A DNA stretch of 64,000 nucleotides from Solirubrobacter sp035555675 (GTDB taxonomy: Bacteria; Actinomycetota; Thermoleophilia; Solirubrobacterales; Solirubrobacteraceae): the NCBI GenBank assembly GCA_035555675.1, contig DATMGH010000067.1, positions 62,001-126,000 of the forward strand. Reading direction: 5' to 3'. The notes beneath the pieces were generated by a model. That model ran no database searches. It saw only the letters and a program-made list of their open reading frames with translations, and was not told the origin of the DNA. The position numbers were made by a program, and so were the translations under genes. This document shows positions 26,824-35,745 of the stretch, one piece after another (position 1 is the first letter of the stretch; each line of letters begins with the position of its first letter).

Positions 26824-28250
26824 GACCGCTCACCCGTCGCCCGCTGCAGCCGCGAGTGCTTGCGCCCGTAGAAGAAGTAGATCGCGAGCCCGGCCACCAG
26901 CCAGATCACGAACCGCCACCACGTCTCGCTCGGCAGCCGCGTCATCAGGTAGATGACCAGGATGATCCCGATGATCGGGAACAGCGGCACGAGCGGCACC
27001 CGGAACGGGCGCTCCATCTCCGGCTCAGTGTGCCGCAGGATCCAGACGCCGATGTTGACCAGCAGGAACGCGAACAGCGTCCCGATGTTGACCAGCTTGA
27101 CGATCTCGTTCAGCGGCGCGACCGCGGCCAGCACGGCGATCAGCGTCCCCATGATCACCGTCAGCCGGATCGGCGTGCCGGTGCGCGGGTTCACCCGCGC
27201 GACGCGGCGCGTGATCAGCCCGTCACGGGCCATCGCGAAGAAGATCCGGGTCTGCCCGTAGAACAGCGTGATCAGCACGCTGGTGATCGCGACCAGTGCG
27301 CCGAACGCGACCACGCTCGCGGCCCAGCTGATCCCGGCGCCCTCGTCGAGCGCGGCCGCCAGCGGCGCGTCGGACTTGCCCAGCGCGGCGGCGTTGAGCG
27401 ACCCGACCGCGGCGAGCGCGACCAGGATGTAGATGATCGTGCAGATCACGAGCGAGCCGATGATCGCCAGCGGCAGGTCGCGTTTGGGCTCGCGCGCCTC
27501 CTCGGCGCCGGTCGAGACCGCGTCGAAGCCGATGTAGGCGAAGAAGATCACCGCCGCGGCGTTGACGACGCCGTCGGCCCCGTTGGCCGCGAACGGCGTC
27601 AGATTGTCCCCGTTGAACGCGGCGCTGAACGCGACGACGATGAAGAACGCGAGCACCGCGAGCTTGATGAAGACGATGATCAGGTTCGTCCGCGCGGTCT
27701 CGCGCACGCCGCGGGAGAGCAGGAACATCACCGCGATCACGATCACCACGGCCGGCAGGTTCAGGACGCCGCCGTCTTCGCGCGCGGTCGAGATCGACGT
27801 GGGCAGCGTGAAGCTGAACGTGTTCTCCAGGAACTCGTTGAGGTTGCCGCCCCAGCCGACGGCGACGGCGGCGACCGCCACCCCGTACTCGAGGATCAGG
27901 TCCCACCCGATCACCCAGGCCACCAGCTCCCCGAGCGTGGCGTACGCGTACGTGTAGGCGCTGCCGGAGACGGGGATCGACGACGCCAGCTCGGCGTAGG
28001 AGAGCGCGGAGAACATGCACGTGACCGCGGCCAGGACGAACGAGAGGATCACGGCCGGGCCCGCGTCGCCGATCCCCGTGCCGATGACCACGAAGATGCC
28101 GGTGCCGATGACCGCCCCGACGCCCAGGGCGGTGAGGTCGAGCGCACCGACCGCGCGCTTGAGCGAGCCCTCCTCGGCGCCCGCTTCCGTGTCGGCGATC
28201 AGCCGCCGGTGGTCCTTGACCGCCCACGGCCCCGTCGTCCTGCTCGCCAT
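26820..28250 (-). CDS. APC-superfamily amino acid permease
   Basis: 476 residues and about 12 membrane helices. Helix one has the consensus LTALGVGAVIGTGIFVVIG; helix six contains FFAYIGFDAVSTGAEEA, and a REPKRDLPLAI loop follows, typical of the cationic amino acid transporter (CAT/YfnA-like) branch. ATG 28250 is supported by GGGAGGTG just upstream. C-terminal soluble tail YFFYGRKHSRLQRATGERS. It is cotranscribed with a universal stress protein, a common pairing. Substrate uncertain. Confidence 0.92.
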   Translation of the reverse strand: MASRTTGPWAVKDHRRLIADTEAGAEEGSLKRAVGALDLTALGVGAVIGTGIFVVIGTGIGDAGPAVILSFVLAAVTCMFSALSYAELASSIPVSGSAYTYAYATLGELVAWVIGWDLILEYGVAVAAVAVGWGGNLNEFLENTFSFTLPTSISTAREDGGVLNLPAVVIVIAVMFLLSRGVRETARTNLIIVFIKLAVLAFFIVVAFSAAFNGDNLTPFAANGADGVVNAAAVIFFAYIGFDAVSTGAEEAREPKRDLPLAIIGSLVICTIIYILVALAAVGSLNAAALGKSDAPLAAALDEGAGISWAASVVAFGALVAITSVLITLFYGQTRIFFAMARDGLITRRVARVNPRTGTPIRLTVIMGTLIAVLAAVAPLNEIVKLVNIGTLFAFLLVNIGVWILRHTEPEMERPFRVPLVPLFPIIGIILVIYLMTRLPSETWWRFVIWLVAGLAIYFFYGRKHSRLQRATGERS

Positions 28251-28316
28251 GCGCACCTCCCTTGGGTCTCGCGAGCGGGACGTTACACGTCTGGAGCGCC
28301 GGTCAGAATCACCGGC

Positions 28317-30389
28317 GTGCGCTTCGCGAGCCGTGACCCGCTTCCGGACGAGGCGGCGTTCGCGCCGCGCTATCCCCGACCCTCGCGTCTGGACGCGCCG
28401 CTGACGCTGCCGGGGGAGAAGGCGGAGAAGGCCGCGGAGCGGCTCGGGCTGCGCACGGTCGCCGATCTGCTCGACCACATTCCGCGCGACCGCCGGGCCG
28501 CGCGCACGATCGCCGAGCTGGGGATCGACGAGGTCGCGACCGTGGTGGTCGAGGTGCGCTCGATCACGAGCCGCCCGGTGCGCCGGCGCGGCATGAAGCC
28601 GCTGGTGTCGGCGCGGGTGGCGGACGAGACCGGGACGATGACGGTCACGTTCTTCAACCAGCCGTGGCTGGAGCGCCGCTACCGGCCCGGCACGCGCCTG
28701 CTGCTGACCGGCAAGTACCAGGGGCACCGCGGGTTCCGCGTCAACGAGCACGCGGAGACGGGCGAGCTGGTCGCGGCCGGGGAGGACATGGCGACCTACC
28801 CGGCCTCCGAGGGGCTGACGTCGGTGCAGATCGCGGCGCTGGTGCACGAGCACCGGGCGGCGATGCGCGACGTGCCGGAGCCGCTGCCGGCGCACATTCG
28901 CGTCAGCGAGCGGCTGCCGGACCGCTGGGCGGCGCTCGACGCCGCGCACTTCGGCGACCAGGAAGGCGGTCGCCGGCGGCTCGCGTTCGACGAGCTCTTG
29001 CTGCTGCAGATCGCGCTGCTGGCGCGCCGGACGCGGCGCCGCGAGGGGGCGCGGGCGGCGGCGCTGGCGCCGCCGGGCGCGCTGACCGCGCGCTGGCTGG
29101 CCGACTCGCTGCCGTTCACGCCCACCGGCGACCAGCGGTCCGCGATGGCCGCGATCGACGCCGACGTCGCCGCCGAGCGCCCGATGCAGCGCCTGCTGAT
29201 GGGCGAGGTCGGCTCCGGCAAGACGGTCGTCGCGCTCTACGCGATGCTGCGCGCGGTCGAGTCCGGCGCCCAGGCGGCGCTGATGGCGCCGACCGAGACG
29301 CTGGCCGAGCAGCACTTCGCGACGCTCCAGAAGCTGATGCCGGGAGAGCTGGTGCAGGCCGCGCTGCTGACCGGCTCGACGCCGCCCGGCCGGCGCGCGG
29401 ACCTGCTGGGCAAGCTCGCGACCGGCGAGCTGAAGCTGCTGGTCGGCACGCACGCGCTGATCGAGGAGGCGGTCGCCTTCGACCGGCTGGCGGTGGCGGT
29501 GGTCGACGAGCAGCACCGGTTCGGCGTCAACCAGCGCCGCGCGCTGGACCGCAAGGCGCCGGCCGGCCTCGCCCCGCACGTCCTGCACATGACGGCCACG
29601 CCGATCCCGCGCACGCTGGCGCTGACCGCGTACGGGGACCTCGACGTGACCGTCCTGCGCGAGCTGCCCGCGGGCCGGCGGCCGATCGAGACGTTCGTCG
29701 CCGCCACCGACGCCGAGCGCGCCCGCGCGTACGAGCGCATCCGCGAGGAGCTCGACGCCGGCCGCCAGGCGTTCGTCGTCTGCCCGCTGGTCGAGGAGTC
29801 CGAGGCGCTGCAGGCGCGCGCGGCGACCGCCGAGTTCGAGCGCCTGCGCGGCGGCGAGCTCAAGGACTACGACGTGGTCCTGATGCACGGCCAGATGCGC
29901 CCGAAGGCCAAGCAGGAGGCGATGCTGGCGTTCGCCGCCGGCGGCGCGGACGTGCTCGTGGCCACGACCGTGATCGAGGTCGGCATCGACGTCCCGAACG
30001 CGACGGTGATGCTGGTCGAGGACGCCGACCGCTACGGGATCTCCCAGCTGCACCAGCTGCGCGGGCGGATCGGGCGCGGCGCGCACGCGTCGCTGTGCCT
30101 GCTGTTCGGCTCCAAGGACTCGCGCCGGCTGCGCGCGCTGGCCGACCACAGCGACGGGTTCCGGCTGGCCGAGATCGACCTCGAGCTGCGCGGGGAGGGG
30201 GAGATGCTCGGCGTCCGGCAGTCCGGCCTGCAGGCGTTCAAGTTCGCCCGGCTGCCGGAGGACGTGGAGCTGCTCGAGCGCGCCCGGCGGTGGGCGCGCG
30301 AGCTGCTCGACGCGCCGCTGGACCCCCTGATCGAGGACGCGCTGGTGCGCGCGTTCGGCGCCGACGCGCTGGAACCGATCCCGGCCTGA
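28317..30389 (+). CDS. recG: ATP-dependent DNA helicase RecG
   Basis: 690 residues. Remodels stalled replication forks and Holliday junctions. N-terminal wedge/OB domain includes TMTVTFFNQPWL. Helicase motifs: TGDQRSAM (Q-like), MGEVGSGKTVV (Walker A, about 298), APTETLAEQHF, VVDEQHRFGV (DEQH, about 397), MTATPIPRTLAL, then VVLMHGQM, LVATTVIEVGIDVPNA and QLRGRIGRG. All motifs are intact. GTG 28317 starts at VRFASRDP, with CAGAAT 7 nt before it. It is divergent from the permease gene and ends before a strong hairpin. The fakA-recG proximity is shared with Bacillus. Confidence 0.96.
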   Translation: MRFASRDPLPDEAAFAPRYPRPSRLDAPLTLPGEKAEKAAERLGLRTVADLLDHIPRDRRAARTIAELGIDEVATVVVEVRSITSRPVRRRGMKPLVSARVADETGTMTVTFFNQPWLERRYRPGTRLLLTGKYQGHRGFRVNEHAETGELVAAGEDMATYPASEGLTSVQIAALVHEHRAAMRDVPEPLPAHIRVSERLPDRWAALDAAHFGDQEGGRRRLAFDELLLLQIALLARRTRRREGARAAALAPPGALTARWLADSLPFTPTGDQRSAMAAIDADVAAERPMQRLLMGEVGSGKTVVALYAMLRAVESGAQAALMAPTETLAEQHFATLQKLMPGELVQAALLTGSTPPGRRADLLGKLATGELKLLVGTHALIEEAVAFDRLAVAVVDEQHRFGVNQRRALDRKAPAGLAPHVLHMTATPIPRTLALTAYGDLDVTVLRELPAGRRPIETFVAATDAERARAYERIREELDAGRQAFVVCPLVEESEALQARAATAEFERLRGGELKDYDVVLMHGQMRPKAKQEAMLAFAAGGADVLVATTVIEVGIDVPNATVMLVEDADRYGISQLHQLRGRIGRGAHASLCLLFGSKDSRRLRALADHSDGFRLAEIDLELRGEGEMLGVRQSGLQAFKFARLPEDVELLERARRWARELLDAPLDPLIEDALVRAFGADALEPIPA

Positions 30390-30390
30390 G

Positions 30391-30439
30391 GGGGTGTGGC
30401 CGCCAGGTCGCCTGACAGGCGACCCAGCGGCCACACCCC
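30391..30439. terminator. Strong bidirectional hairpin between recG and ltrA
   Basis: Outer arms GGGGTGTGGCCGC / GCGGCCACACCCC (13 bp) and inner arms GGTCGCCTG / CAGGCGACC (9 bp) are perfect, separated by a 2x2 internal mismatch, with a tiny loop. It starts 1 nt after the recG stop and serves both converging genes. No U-tract. Confidence 0.8.
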
Positions 30440-30474
30440 TACGGCAGTACGCACGCCCGGGCGCCGGAAGTCCG

Positions 30475-31638
30475 CTACGGCACGGCCACGCGCCGCCGCG
30501 ACGCGGTCTCGGCCGCGACCACGACGACCAGGATCGCGAGCACCAGCGCGGCCAGCGCGAGCGCCGGGATCGTGGTCCCGAGCAGGCCGGCGAGCACGCA
30601 CGCGGCCGCGCCGGCGAGCCGCTTGCGGCTCACCGTCCCCGCCATCCGCAGCCGGAAGAGCACGAGCGCCAGCAGGTAGATCGCGGGCCCGGCCACGACC
30701 GTCCAGGCGTCCGCGGCCTCGTGCAGCACGGCGTCCGCGTGGGCGATCACGAGCTCGTCGCCGACCGCGGCCACGATCACGCCCGCGACCAGGACCACGT
30801 GCAGGTAGGTGTAGGCGTCGCGGGCCGTGTTCGTGCGATTTGGGGCGAGCTCCAGCCGCCGCTGCGCCACCGCCGCGGACGCGTTGAAGTACAGCCACCA
30901 CATCGCGGCGCTGCCGAGGAACGCGACCGCGAACGCGCCCAGCTGGGCGGCGCCGAGCTCCTCGCCGGACGTGGTCGCGCCCGTGACGACGATCGACTCG
31001 CCGAGCGCGAGGATGACGAACAGCTGGAAGCGCTCGGCGAAGTGCGCCACCTCGAGCTCCCACGCCGACGGCGCGACCCGCGGCAGCCCCGGCACCCAGT
31101 AGGTGCACAGCGGGCCGCCGTAGTCGATCGCCAGCGCCAGCAGCCACAGCAGCGTGCGGGCCGGGCCGCCGGCCAGCGCACCCGCGATCCAGAGCGCCCC
31201 CGCGACCAGGAACCAGATCAGGATCCGGCTGGCGCGCGTCCGCTCGATCGTCCCCCGCCGGCCGGCCACGAACGTCAGGAAGCCGTGACGGCCGACCTGG
31301 ATCGCGACGTAGGCGCCCGCGAACAGCAGCGCGCGGTCGCCGAACGCCTCCGGGATCGCCACCGCCATCAGGAAGCTGGCCAGCATCAGCGCGATCAGCA
31401 GCAGCCGGACCGTGATCGAGTCCGGGTCGAGCTCGTTCGTCACCCAGGTCGTGTAGTTCCAGGACCACCACACGACCAGCAGCACCAGCGCGGCCTGGCC
31501 GACGCCCTCCCACGTGAGGTGGCCGAGCAGGAAGTGCGAGACCTGCGTGATCGCGAAGACGAAGACGAGGTCGTAGAACAGCTCGAGCGTCGTGACCTTC
31601 TGCTCGTGCGCGCCGCGGGCGCGCTGGAACCGGCTCAC
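30475..31638 (-). CDS. Low temperature requirement A (LtrA) family membrane protein
   Basis: 387 residues and about ten helices. The family signature appears at the N terminus, KVTTLELFYDLVFVFAITQV, and in the centre, HFAERFQLFVILALGESIVV. LtrA proteins are widespread and named from a Listeria cold-sensitive mutant; biochemical function is not established. GTG 31638 overlaps the RraA-like stop by 4 nt, so translation is coupled. It ends at the hairpin shared with recG. Confidence 0.88.
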   Translation of the reverse strand: MSRFQRARGAHEQKVTTLELFYDLVFVFAITQVSHFLLGHLTWEGVGQAALVLLVVWWSWNYTTWVTNELDPDSITVRLLLIALMLASFLMAVAIPEAFGDRALLFAGAYVAIQVGRHGFLTFVAGRRGTIERTRASRILIWFLVAGALWIAGALAGGPARTLLWLLALAIDYGGPLCTYWVPGLPRVAPSAWELEVAHFAERFQLFVILALGESIVVTGATTSGEELGAAQLGAFAVAFLGSAAMWWLYFNASAAVAQRRLELAPNRTNTARDAYTYLHVVLVAGVIVAAVGDELVIAHADAVLHEAADAWTVVAGPAIYLLALVLFRLRMAGTVSRKRLAGAAACVLAGLLGTTIPALALAALVLAILVVVVAAETASRRRVAVP

Positions 31639-32273
31639 GGCGGCGTGATCGCCAGCGCGCTCGCTTCGCCGGCGCGCAGGGCGGCGACGTGTTCGGTCAG
31701 GTTGGTCATGTCGATCAGCGACGCGCCGCCGCGGACCGCGGCCAGCACGGCGGCCTCCGTGCGCTCGATCTCGGCCGCCCGCTCCAGACACGCGTCCAGC
31801 TGGGCGCGCGGCGCGATCACGATGCCGTCGTCGTCGGCCAGGACCACGTCGCCGGGCGTCACCCGGAGGCCGCCGAACGCGATCGGCCCGCCGGTCCGGG
31901 GCGCGATGTCCGAGCGTCCCGCCACCGGCACGGTCCCGCGCGCCCACAGCGGGAAGTCGGCCGGCAGCCCGGTGCGGTCGCGCACGTAGCCGTCGACCAC
32001 GATCCCGCCGAGCCCCTTGCGCGCCGCCTCGGTCGCCAGCAGCTCGCCGAGCGCCGCCAGCGGCGCGCCGCCGGCCTGGACGACCAGCACATCGCCCGGC
32101 TGGGCTTCGGCGATCGCGTGCAGCACGGAGAGGAACTCGCCGGCGGCCACGACCGTGAACGCGGGTCCGCACACCCGCGCCCGGGTGAGCGGCCGGATCG
32201 CGGGGTCGGCGACCGGAAGCGACTTGTCGACGTCACAGAGCGTGCTGACCGGCACGGCGGCGAGCGGATCCAT
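31635..32273 (-). CDS. RraA-like / 4-hydroxy-4-methyl-2-oxoglutarate aldolase family protein
   Basis: 212 residues of the RraA fold: VPVSTLCDVDKSLPV, GPAFTVVAAGEFLSV, AQPGDVLVVQAGG, GGIVVDGYVRD, and GDVVLADDDGIVIAP. The GxxxDGxxRD motif is the metal and substrate site of HMG/CHA aldolases and oxaloacetate decarboxylases of this family. RraA proper (RNase E inhibitor) is less likely in this lineage. ATG 32273 is 45 bp from the divergent rsmD, and both promoters lie in a palindrome. Coupled to ltrA. Confidence 0.85.
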   Translation of the reverse strand: MDPLAAVPVSTLCDVDKSLPVADPAIRPLTRARVCGPAFTVVAAGEFLSVLHAIAEAQPGDVLVVQAGGAPLAALGELLATEAARKGLGGIVVDGYVRDRTGLPADFPLWARGTVPVAGRSDIAPRTGGPIAFGGLRVTPGDVVLADDDGIVIAPRAQLDACLERAAEIERTEAAVLAAVRGGASLIDMTNLTEHVAALRAGEASALAITPP

Positions 32274-32279
32274 GGCGCG

Positions 32280-32309
32280 AACCTTAAAGGTGCCAGGCCC
32301 CTTTAGGTT
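32280..32309. promoter_or_regulatory. Palindrome carrying both -10 boxes of divergent rraA-like and rsmD genes
   Basis: AACCTTAAAGG (32280-32290) and CCTTTAGGTT (32300-32309) are inverted copies with one extra T. On the minus strand TAAGGT lies 7 nt before ATG 32273; on the plus strand TAGGTT lies 9 nt before ATG 32319. The arms therefore may act as the two -10 elements, an operator, or both. Confidence 0.5.
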
Positions 32310-32318
32310 TGGAGGTCC

Positions 32319-32852
32319 ATGCGAATCATCGCCGGCAGGTACGGAGGGCGCACGCTGACGGCGCCACGCGGCGCATCGACGCGTCCGACCTCGGATCGCG
32401 TCCGCGAGGCGCTGTTCAGCATCCTCGGCTCGGCGGTGCCAGGTGCGCACGTCCTGGACCTGTTCGCCGGCAGCGGCGCGCTCGGCCTGGAGGCGCGCTC
32501 GCGCGGGGCCGCCGCGGTCACGTTCGTCGACGACGACCGGGCCGCGATCGCCGCGATCCGGGCCAACCTGGACGCCCTCGGGGAGGCCGCCGACGTGCGC
32601 CGGATCGACGCGCTGCGGTTCCTGAGCGCCGCAGCCGGGAACGACGCCCAATACGATCTTGTGTTCCTCGATCCTCCATACCGGCTCGCGGAGCGCCTGG
32701 CGCCGCCGCTGTCGACGGCCCTTCCTGCCGTGCTGGCGCCCGGTGCGATGGTCGTCGCGGAGTGCGACCGGCGGGCGCCGCTGGACCTCGCCTTGCCCTT
32801 GACCGACGAACGCCGTTACGGCGACACACTGATCCGCATTCATGGCTCCTGA
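32319..32852 (+). CDS. rsmD: 16S rRNA (guanine-966 N2)-methyltransferase
   Basis: 177 residues. N-terminal MRIIAGRYGGRTLTAPRG and TRPTSDRVREALFSIL are diagnostic. SAM-binding DLFAGSGALGLEA lies near 49-61, and the catalytic DPPY motif (FLDPPYRL) near 118. ATG with GGAGG 4 nt upstream. It overlaps coaD by 11 nt; rsmD-coaD is a very widely conserved pair. Confidence 0.95.
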   Translation: MRIIAGRYGGRTLTAPRGASTRPTSDRVREALFSILGSAVPGAHVLDLFAGSGALGLEARSRGAAAVTFVDDDRAAIAAIRANLDALGEAADVRRIDALRFLSAAAGNDAQYDLVFLDPPYRLAERLAPPLSTALPAVLAPGAMVVAECDRRAPLDLALPLTDERRYGDTLIRIHGS

Positions 32853-33339
32853 TCCCCGCATCGCCGTCTGTCCCGGGTCCTACGACCCGGTCACGAACGG
32901 CCACATAGACATCCTCTCCCGCGCCTCGACCATGTTCGACGAGATCATCGTCGCGGTCGTCAACGCGTCCGTGCGCAAGAACCGGGCGCTGTTCGACGCC
33001 GAGGAGCGGATCGCGTTCATCGAACACGCGACGGCGCACCTGGACAATGTCCGAGCGGTCCCATTCGACAAGCTCGTCGTCGACTTCGCGCGCGAACGGG
33101 GAGCCAAAGCGATCGTCAAGGGACTGCGCGCCATCTCGGACTTCGAGTACGAGCTGGAGATGAATCAGCTCAACCGCTCATTGGCATCAGATGTGGAGTC
33201 CATCTACCTGATGGCCTCACCGCAGTACAGTTTTCTGTCCTCCAGCGGAGTCAAGGAGATCGCCACCTTCGGGGGCGATGTCTCGGGCCTCGTACCGGAG
33301 GAGGTCGCCCGCCGCTTGCAGGAAGCGCTCGGGCGGTAG
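32842..33339 (+). CDS. coaD: Phosphopantetheine adenylyltransferase
   Basis: 165 residues. Fourth step of coenzyme A synthesis: transfers AMP to 4'-phosphopantetheine. Motifs CPGSYDPVTNGHIDIL (TxGH nucleotide site), KGLRAISDFEYELEMNQLNR and the C-terminal SFLSSSGVKEIA. Full length and intact. It overlaps rsmD and precedes the coiled-coil gene by 16 bp. Confidence 0.97.
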   Translation: MAPDPRIAVCPGSYDPVTNGHIDILSRASTMFDEIIVAVVNASVRKNRALFDAEERIAFIEHATAHLDNVRAVPFDKLVVDFARERGAKAIVKGLRAISDFEYELEMNQLNRSLASDVESIYLMASPQYSFLSSSGVKEIATFGGDVSGLVPEEVARRLQEALGR

Positions 33340-33355
33340 CGAAACGGGGAGCACC

Positions 33356-33820
33356 ATGGACGTCCTGGTACTGATCGACAAGCTGGACGACCTCGTCCAC
33401 AACGCCAAAGCGGTGCCGCTCACGGACACCGTGCGCGTGGACAAAGAGGAGATCTACGACATCCTCGACCAGATGCGCGCCACGATTCCCGAGGAGATCA
33501 AGCAGGCGCGCTGGATCGTCAAGGAGCGCCAGGAGATGCTCGCGGAGGCCAAGCGCGAGGCCGAGCGCATCGTCAAGGAGGCGCGCGAGCGCCAGGAGCA
33601 GCTGGTCTCCCAGCAGGAGGTCACCCGCCAGGCGGAACGCGCGGCGGAGGACATCATCGAGGACGCCCGCGCCCGCGAGCGTGAGATCCGGCTCGGCGCG
33701 GAGGACTACGCCGACGAGATCCTGAACACGCTCGAGGTCAACCTGTCGAAGTTCATCGCCGCCGTGCAACGTGGCCGGGAGCGGTTGCAGGGCCGCGACG
33801 AGCCGGCTGAAGTTTCATAG
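33356..33820 (+). CDS. Coiled-coil protein, DivIVA/SepIVA-like by position
   Basis: 154 residues. A short globular N terminus (MDVLVLIDKLDDLVHNAKAV) is followed by about 100 residues of continuous charged heptad sequence rich in Glu/Arg/Ala (residues 35-140). There is no membrane segment. ATG 33356 has GGGGAG 5 nt upstream. Mycobacteria carry the DivIVA-related septal protein SepIVA in the coaD-YceD-rnc neighbourhood, so an elongation or division scaffold is the favoured reading. Generic tools may call it ATP synthase subunit b-like because of the helix. Function inferred from context. Confidence 0.75.
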   Translation: MDVLVLIDKLDDLVHNAKAVPLTDTVRVDKEEIYDILDQMRATIPEEIKQARWIVKERQEMLAEAKREAERIVKEARERQEQLVSQQEVTRQAERAAEDIIEDARAREREIRLGAEDYADEILNTLEVNLSKFIAAVQRGRERLQGRDEPAEVS

Positions 33821-33876
33821 AGATTCAAGGGCGGGACATCCCCACCACCCCACCCCGATCATCCGGCCTTGAACTG

Positions 33877-34662
33877 GTGGGTCTGACCCGGCGCTTCGGC
33901 GACCGGGTCGCGCTGGACGGCGTGTCGTTCGCGGTGGAGCCGCGCCAGATGTTCGGCTTCGTCGGCCCGAACGGCGCCGGCAAGACGACCACGATGCGGA
34001 TCATCCTGGGCGTGCTCGGGGCGGACGCCGGGTCGGTGCTGTGGAACGGCGTGCCGGTCGACATGGCGACCCGCTCGCGGTTCGGCTACATGCCCGAGGA
34101 GCGCGGGCTGTACCCGAAGATGCGCGTGCGCGCGCAGCTCGTCTACTTCGCCGCGCTGCACGGGGTCGCGGCGCCGGAGGAGGCGGCGGACCGCTGGATC
34201 TCCCGGCTGGGGCTGTCCTCGCGGGCCTCCGATCGCGTCGAGCAGCTGTCGCTCGGCAACCAGCAGCGCGTGCAGCTCGCCGCGGCGCTGGTCCACGAGC
34301 CGTCGCTGCTGGTCCTCGACGAACCGTTCTCCGGGCTGGACCCGGTCGGCGTCGACGTGCTCTCCGGGGTGCTGGCCGAGTACGCCGCGACCGGCGTGCC
34401 GGTGCTGTTCTCCAGCCACCAGCTCGAGCTGGTCGAGCGGCTGTGCGAGGCGGTGGCGATCATCAAGGACGGGCGGCTGGTCGCGTCCGGCTCCGTGGAG
34501 TCGCTGCGCGGCAGCGCCGGGTCGGACGCGGTGCGGGTCGTGGTCGAGGGCGCCTCCCTGGAGGAGGTGCGCGCGGCGGCCGGGTCCGTCGGGCGTGTCG
34601 TCTCGGCCGGTTACGCGGGGCCGTCGCTGGCCGAGCTGTTCCGGGAGGTCGTCCGTGATTAG
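33877..34662 (+). CDS. ABC-2 type exporter ATP-binding protein (NatA-like)
   Basis: 261 residues. Walker A GPNGAGKTTTMRII (about 33-46), signature LSLGNQQRVQLA (about 125), Walker B LLVLDEPFSGLDPVG (about 145) and His in FSSHQLELVE. The C-terminal extension of 60 residues is typical of DrrA/NatA-like ATPases. GTG 33877 is the first canonical start; a 7-bp inverted repeat (TTCAAGG 33824-33830, CCTTGAA 33867-33873) brackets the leader. It overlaps the permease start by 8 nt. Confidence 0.92.
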   Translation: MGLTRRFGDRVALDGVSFAVEPRQMFGFVGPNGAGKTTTMRIILGVLGADAGSVLWNGVPVDMATRSRFGYMPEERGLYPKMRVRAQLVYFAALHGVAAPEEAADRWISRLGLSSRASDRVEQLSLGNQQRVQLAAALVHEPSLLVLDEPFSGLDPVGVDVLSGVLAEYAATGVPVLFSSHQLELVERLCEAVAIIKDGRLVASGSVESLRGSAGSDAVRVVVEGASLEEVRAAAGSVGRVVSAGYAGPSLAELFREVVRD

Positions 34663-35734
34663 GCTCGTCGCACGGCGGGAGCTGACCGAGCGCGTGCGCG
34701 AGCGATCGTTCCTGGTCTCGACCGGGATCACGCTCGGGATCATCGTCCTGGCCGTCCTGCTGCCGCTCATCTTCGGGTTCGGCGGGCCGAAGCACTACGT
34801 GGTCGCGGGCGGGGACGCCGCGGGCCGCGCGGTCGCCGAGCAGGCCGTGCGGGTGGCCGACTCCTTCGACGCGACGGTCGTCGTGTCCGACCGCGATCCG
34901 GACGCCACGGTCGAGGGCGGGGAGATCCGCTCCACCGACGAGCCGGACGACACGCTCGTGAACATCCTGCAGGTCGCCAACCAGCAGGTGCAGTCCGCGC
35001 CGCCGCCGGCGCTGCGGGTCGTCACCAGCTCGCCGGTCGACCCGGACCGGGACGCCAAGGCGGGCCTCGCGTTCTTCGCGATCCTGATCCTGTACGGGCA
35101 GCTGCTGACCTACGGCATGTGGGTGGCGACCGGCGTGGTCGAGGAGAAGTCCTCGCGGGTGGTCGAGATCCTGCTGTCCACGATCCGGCCGCGCGACCTG
35201 CTGGCGGGCAAGGCGATCGGGCTGGGGCTGCTCGGGCTCGGGCAGCTGCTGGTGATCTCCACGGTCGGGCTGATCGTCGCCGCGGTCTCGGGTGCGCTGC
35301 ACGTCGACGGCAACCTGGTCGGCGCGGTCGCGCTGTCGCTGGTGTGGTTCGTGCTCGGCTACGCGTTCTACGCGTCGGCGTTCGCGGTCGCGGGGGCGCT
35401 GGTGCCGCGCCAGGAGGAGCTCCAGGGGGCGCTGATGCCGCTCACGATGGTGATCCTGATCTCGCTGTTCGCCGGGTTCGCGGTCAACGAGAACCCGGAC
35501 GGGACGTTCGCGCACGTGACCGCGTTCATCCCGCCGATGGCGCCGGTGACGATGCCGTCGCGGATCATCCTCGGTGCGGCGCCGGCGTGGGAGGTGGCCG
35601 CGTCGGTCGCGCTGATGCTGGGGTCGACGCTGCTGCTGGTGCCGTTCGCGGCCCGGATCTACGCGGCGGTGGTGCTGCGGACGGGCTCGGCCGTGAAGCT
35701 GCGCGAGGCGATCCGGCTCGCGCGCGCCGAGTAG
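34655..35734 (+). CDS. ABC-2 type exporter permease (NatB-like)
   Basis: 359 residues. N-terminal RLVARRELTERVRERSFLVST leads into helix one (about 28-48); an extracytoplasmic domain of 100 residues follows, then five helices with ATGVVEEKSSRVVEILLSTI, the usual NatB signature. GTG 34655 has GGGAGGT 5 nt upstream, inside the end of the ATPase gene. With the ATPase it forms a two-gene exporter, possibly for Na+ or a small molecule; substrate not determinable. Confidence 0.9.
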   Translation: MIRLVARRELTERVRERSFLVSTGITLGIIVLAVLLPLIFGFGGPKHYVVAGGDAAGRAVAEQAVRVADSFDATVVVSDRDPDATVEGGEIRSTDEPDDTLVNILQVANQQVQSAPPPALRVVTSSPVDPDRDAKAGLAFFAILILYGQLLTYGMWVATGVVEEKSSRVVEILLSTIRPRDLLAGKAIGLGLLGLGQLLVISTVGLIVAAVSGALHVDGNLVGAVALSLVWFVLGYAFYASAFAVAGALVPRQEELQGALMPLTMVILISLFAGFAVNENPDGTFAHVTAFIPPMAPVTMPSRIILGAAPAWEVAASVALMLGSTLLLVPFAARIYAAVVLRTGSAVKLREAIRLARAE

Positions 35735-35745
35735 CATCGACGCGC

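Noticed and set aside
26820..30434. Very long open frames extending the permease gene (minus) and recG (plus) across each other
   Set aside because: The extensions are antisense shadows; real starts at 28250 and 28317 are supported by a ribosome site and by family N termini.
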